Origin: Rhodopseudomonas sp. BR0M22 | GTDB lineage: Bacteria > Pseudomonadota > Alphaproteobacteria > Rhizobiales > Xanthobacteraceae | Length of the DNA: 64,000 bases | Assembly (NCBI RefSeq): GCF_010907035.1 | Contig: NZ_QUMK01000010.1 | Location: 21,288 to 85,287, forward strand | Reading direction: 5' to 3' | Shown: piece by piece, positions 61,825 through 64,000 of the stretch | Layout of the letters: every line of letters starts with the position of its first letter | Position numbering within the stretch: the stretch's first letter is position 1 | Position numbers and translations under genes: made by a program | The notes under the pieces: model-generated | The model's input: the letters and a program-made list of their open reading frames with translations, nothing else | What the model was told of the DNA's origin: nothing | Database searches by the model: none

Positions 61825-62553
61825 ATGCTTGCCCCGCTCACCGATGCCGTGCCGGCGCCGGCGCGATTTGTGCTGGCCGGCGACGGCAGCATCGAAGGCT
61901 ATGCCAGCCTGTTCGGCGAGGTCGATCAGGCGCGCGACATGGTGATGCCCGGCGCCTTCACCCAGACGCTGAAGCAGCGCGGCCTGCGCAAAATCCCGAT
62001 GCTGTTTCAGCACGATCCCGCCGAGCCGGTTGGTGTCTGGCTCGAACTGATCGAGGACTGGCGGGGCTTGCGCGCCCGTGGCCGGCTGATCCCGGACGTG
62101 GCGCGCGGCCGTGAACTCCTCGCCCTGCTGCGCGAAGGCGCGATCGACGGGCTGTCGATCGGCTATCGCACCGTGCGCGGCCGGATCGATCCGAAGACGC
62201 GGGTGCGGCGGCTGTATCAGGTCGATCTCTGGGAGATCTCGATCGTCACCTTTCCGCTGCTGAACGGCGCGCGCATCGCCACCGTCAAGCAGACGCCGCG
62301 GCCCTCGCCGCAGCGCGCCGCGGCGGAGGCGGCGTGGTGCCGCGTCCACGATGCGGCAGCGATGAGTTCCGACGATGCCGCGGAGGCACCGGCATCGCCG
62401 ATCCGGCGCGGGAGGATCGCGGCGACGCTGTCCACCCGCGCCGGCCGCAAACAGGCGCTGGCGAGTATCACTGGCCGGGCGCGCCCGGACCTCGCCCCGC
62501 GCGCGCCCGCATCAGCACGGAGCGCCGACGCGGGCGATGGAGCGTCGTCCTGA
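61825..62553 (+). CDS. HK97 family prohead protease
   Basis: A 242-residue protein with the prohead-protease start IEGYASLFGEVDQARDMVMPGAFTQTL, the catalytic-His region KIPMLFQHDPAEPVGVW, and EGAIDGLSIGYRTVRGRIDP plus the end block LYQVDLWEISIVTFPLLNGARI. The C-terminal 80 residues are Arg/Ala-rich and extra to the core. It processes the capsid protein made next. ATG 61825 follows TCACGAGGCGCTC weakly. Matches GTA g4. Confidence 0.9.
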   Translation: MLAPLTDAVPAPARFVLAGDGSIEGYASLFGEVDQARDMVMPGAFTQTLKQRGLRKIPMLFQHDPAEPVGVWLELIEDWRGLRARGRLIPDVARGRELLALLREGAIDGLSIGYRTVRGRIDPKTRVRRLYQVDLWEISIVTFPLLNGARIATVKQTPRPSPQRAAAEAAWCRVHDAAAMSSDDAAEAPASPIRRGRIAATLSTRAGRKQALASITGRARPDLAPRAPASARSADAGDGASS

Positions 62554-62590
62554 GCCCCGACGCTGCGATGCCCGGCTGCCCTCACCCCAA

Positions 62591-62614
62591 CCCTCTCCCG
62601 CAGGCGGGAGAGGG
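62591..62614. repeat. short palindromic repeat between protease and capsid genes
   Basis: CCCTCTCCCGC and GCGGGAGAGGG flank a two-base loop, within CTCACCCCAACCCTCTCC. A reverse copy lies at 63953-63991 and a decayed one near 61710-61736. Frequent in Bradyrhizobium-group intergenic DNA. Confidence 0.75.
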
Positions 62615-62683
62615 GGCGCGCTGCGGGGCGGGGCGACGACTTTTTTAAGACCGACCTCCTTCATCATCACCACAAGGGATCTC

Positions 62684-63937
62684 ATGATGACCACGTTCGA
62701 CCACGCTCCCGAGACCAAGGCCGGCCTTGCCGGCGACGATGCGCAGCAGGTGTTCGATGCCTTGATGCGCACCTTCGAGGACTACAAGGCCGAGAATGAC
62801 GCGCGGCTGAAGGCGATCGAGGGCGGCCGCGGCGACGTCGTCGCCGAGGAGAAGCTGGCGCGGATCGACGCGGCGCTCGATCATCAGCAGCGCCGGCTCG
62901 ACGAGCTGGCGCTGAAGGCGGCGCGGCCGCAACTGGCAACCGAGCGGCCGCCGGCGGCGGATCAGCGCGAGCACAACAGCGCGTTCGACGCCTATGTGCG
63001 CAGCGGCGATGCGAGCGGGCTGCGCCGGATCGAGACCAAGGCGATGTCGATCGGCTCGTCGCCGGACGGCGGCTATCTGGTGCCGAGCGAGCTGGAGCGC
63101 AGCATCTCGGCGCGGCTGGCGACGATCTCGCCGATCCGGGCGCTGGCCTCGGTGCGCGAGATCTCCGGCGGCGTCTACAAGAAGCCGTACACGATCGCCG
63201 GTCCGGCGACCGGCTGGGTCGGCGAGACCGATCCCCGGCCGCAGACCGCCTCGCCGTCGTTCGACGCGCTGTCGTTCCCGGCGATGGAGCTGTACGCGAT
63301 GCCGGCCGCGACCGCGAATTTGCTCGACGACGCGGCGGTGAATCTCGACGACTGGCTGGCGGGCGAAATCGACCAGGTGTTCGCCGAGCAGGAGGGCCTC
63401 GCCTTCGTGGCCGGCGACGGCATCAACAAGCCGAAGGGCTTTCTGGCCGTGCCGACGGTGGACAACGGCGCCTGGAGCTGGGGCAAGCTCGGCACCATCG
63501 CCACCGGCGTCTCGTCGGGCTTTGCCTCCTCGGCGCCGGCCGACGTGCTGATCGATCTGATCTACGCGCTGCGGCCCGGCTATCGCCAGAACGCCAGCTT
63601 CGTGATGAACCGGCGCACCCAGGCGGCGATCCGCAAGTTCAAGGATTCCTCCGGCGCCTATATCTGGCAGCCGCCCGTCACCGCCGGCGGCCGCGCCAGC
63701 CTGGCCGGCTTCCCGCTCGCGGATGCCGAGGAGATGCCGGACATCGCCGCGGGCTCGCTCAGCATCGCGTTCGGCGATTTCCGCCGCGGCTATCTGATCG
63801 TCGATCGCCAGGGCGTGCGGGTGCTGCGCGATCCGTATTCGTCGAAGCCCTACGTGCTGTTCTACACCACCAAGCGCGTCGGCGGCGGCGTCCAGGATTT
63901 CGACGCCATCAAGCTGGTGAAGTTCGCAGCGAGCTGA
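62684..63937 (+). CDS. phage/GTA major capsid protein (HK97 fold)
   Basis: A 417-residue capsid precursor. The first ~110 residues form the coiled-coil scaffold (delta domain) that the protease removes (RTFEDYKAENDARLKAIEGG, ARIDAALDHQQRRLDELALKAA). The capsid core begins AMSIGSSPDGGYLVPSELERSI, continues ASVREISGGVYKKPYTIAGPATGWVGETDPRP and FVAGDGINKPKGFL, and ends RDPYSSKPYVLFYTTKRVGGGVQDFDAIKLVKFAAS. ATG 62684 is used with a second ATG three bases later. Matches GTA g5. The cluster continues beyond the window edge. Confidence 0.92.
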   Translation: MMTTFDHAPETKAGLAGDDAQQVFDALMRTFEDYKAENDARLKAIEGGRGDVVAEEKLARIDAALDHQQRRLDELALKAARPQLATERPPAADQREHNSAFDAYVRSGDASGLRRIETKAMSIGSSPDGGYLVPSELERSISARLATISPIRALASVREISGGVYKKPYTIAGPATGWVGETDPRPQTASPSFDALSFPAMELYAMPAATANLLDDAAVNLDDWLAGEIDQVFAEQEGLAFVAGDGINKPKGFLAVPTVDNGAWSWGKLGTIATGVSSGFASSAPADVLIDLIYALRPGYRQNASFVMNRRTQAAIRKFKDSSGAYIWQPPVTAGGRASLAGFPLADAEEMPDIAAGSLSIAFGDFRRGYLIVDRQGVRVLRDPYSSKPYVLFYTTKRVGGGVQDFDAIKLVKFAAS

Positions 63938-63952
63938 AGCGCAGCGCCGGTT

Positions 63953-63991
63953 CTCCCTCTCCCGCCTGCGGGGAGAGGGCCGGGGTGAGGG
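63953..63991. repeat. short palindromic repeat (inverse copy)
   Basis: CTCCCTCTCCCGCctGCGGGGAGAGGGCCGGGGTGAGGG is the inverse of the unit at 62585-62614. It follows the capsid stop by 15 bases and may act as a terminator. Confidence 0.7.
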
Positions 63992-64000
63992 CTGTAGGGT

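Noticed and set aside
59220..63937. A complete prophage
   Set aside because: No integrase, repressor, lysis or terminase genes and no attachment sites; the gene order fits a gene transfer agent head module instead.

Overview
The window is high-GC alphaproteobacterial DNA that I assign to Rhodopseudomonas palustris or a very close relative (Rhizobiales, Bradyrhizobium group). The best single clue is a cytochrome P450 (34870-36108) followed by a [2Fe-2S] ferredoxin (36118-36438). They match, from memory, CYP199A2 and palustrisredoxin of R. palustris. A MucR/Ros regulator, DUF5330, DUF6456, DUF2336 and DUF1491 proteins, an mmgR/suhB-type small RNA and many short palindromic intergenic repeats agree with that group.

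Layout. 1-2.6 kb: a leftward operon of two small proteins plus folP-folB-folK (folate synthesis). 3-6.2 kb: a HerA/DUF853 ATPase and an M20 peptidase. 6.5-11.9 kb: an iron-uptake cluster (TonB-dependent receptor, DUF4198, DUF3649, PepSY reductase-like protein, DUF3325); its receptor carries an in-frame stop. 11.9-23.7 kb: chemoreceptor, class II aldolase, MucR, SDR/TetR pair, DUF6456, SufE, a DivJ-like histidine kinase and a peptidoglycan-binding protein. 23.9-33 kb: DUF2336, polysaccharide deacetylase, a lipoprotein, DUF2236, a DUF1254/DUF1214 pair, a class A penicillin-binding protein and a YcgN protein. 33.2-37.7 kb: TauE/SafE permease, then the aromatic-acid P450 locus (MarR, P450, ferredoxin, periplasmic binding protein). 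38.2-41.9 kb: a second TonB receptor/PepSY cluster, this one intact.

42.5-49.3 kb is the most accessory-looking part: a three-gene cassette (patatin lipase, subtilisin with a long novel N-terminal region, MBL-fold hydrolase), an mmgR-like sRNA, a serine hydrolase and a BrnT/BrnA toxin-antitoxin pair. The cassette is the best candidate for an undescribed system, possibly a protease-controlled membrane-attacking defence or conflict system; that role is inference from domain content and context. 49.3-59 kb: Ntn hydrolase, DHA2 transporter, membrane-anchored TAXI protein, orphan Flp pilin, methyltransferase, O-antigen-ligase-like protein, a 49-residue membrane protein and a soluble triple-PAS chemoreceptor.

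59.2-64 kb: a phage-head module in the order of gene transfer agent clusters (portal, two small ORFs, prohead protease, major capsid protein). No terminase precedes it, and an AT-richer foreign-looking gene sits behind the portal. The module runs off the right edge. No tRNA, rRNA, CRISPR array, integrase or complete insertion sequence was seen.
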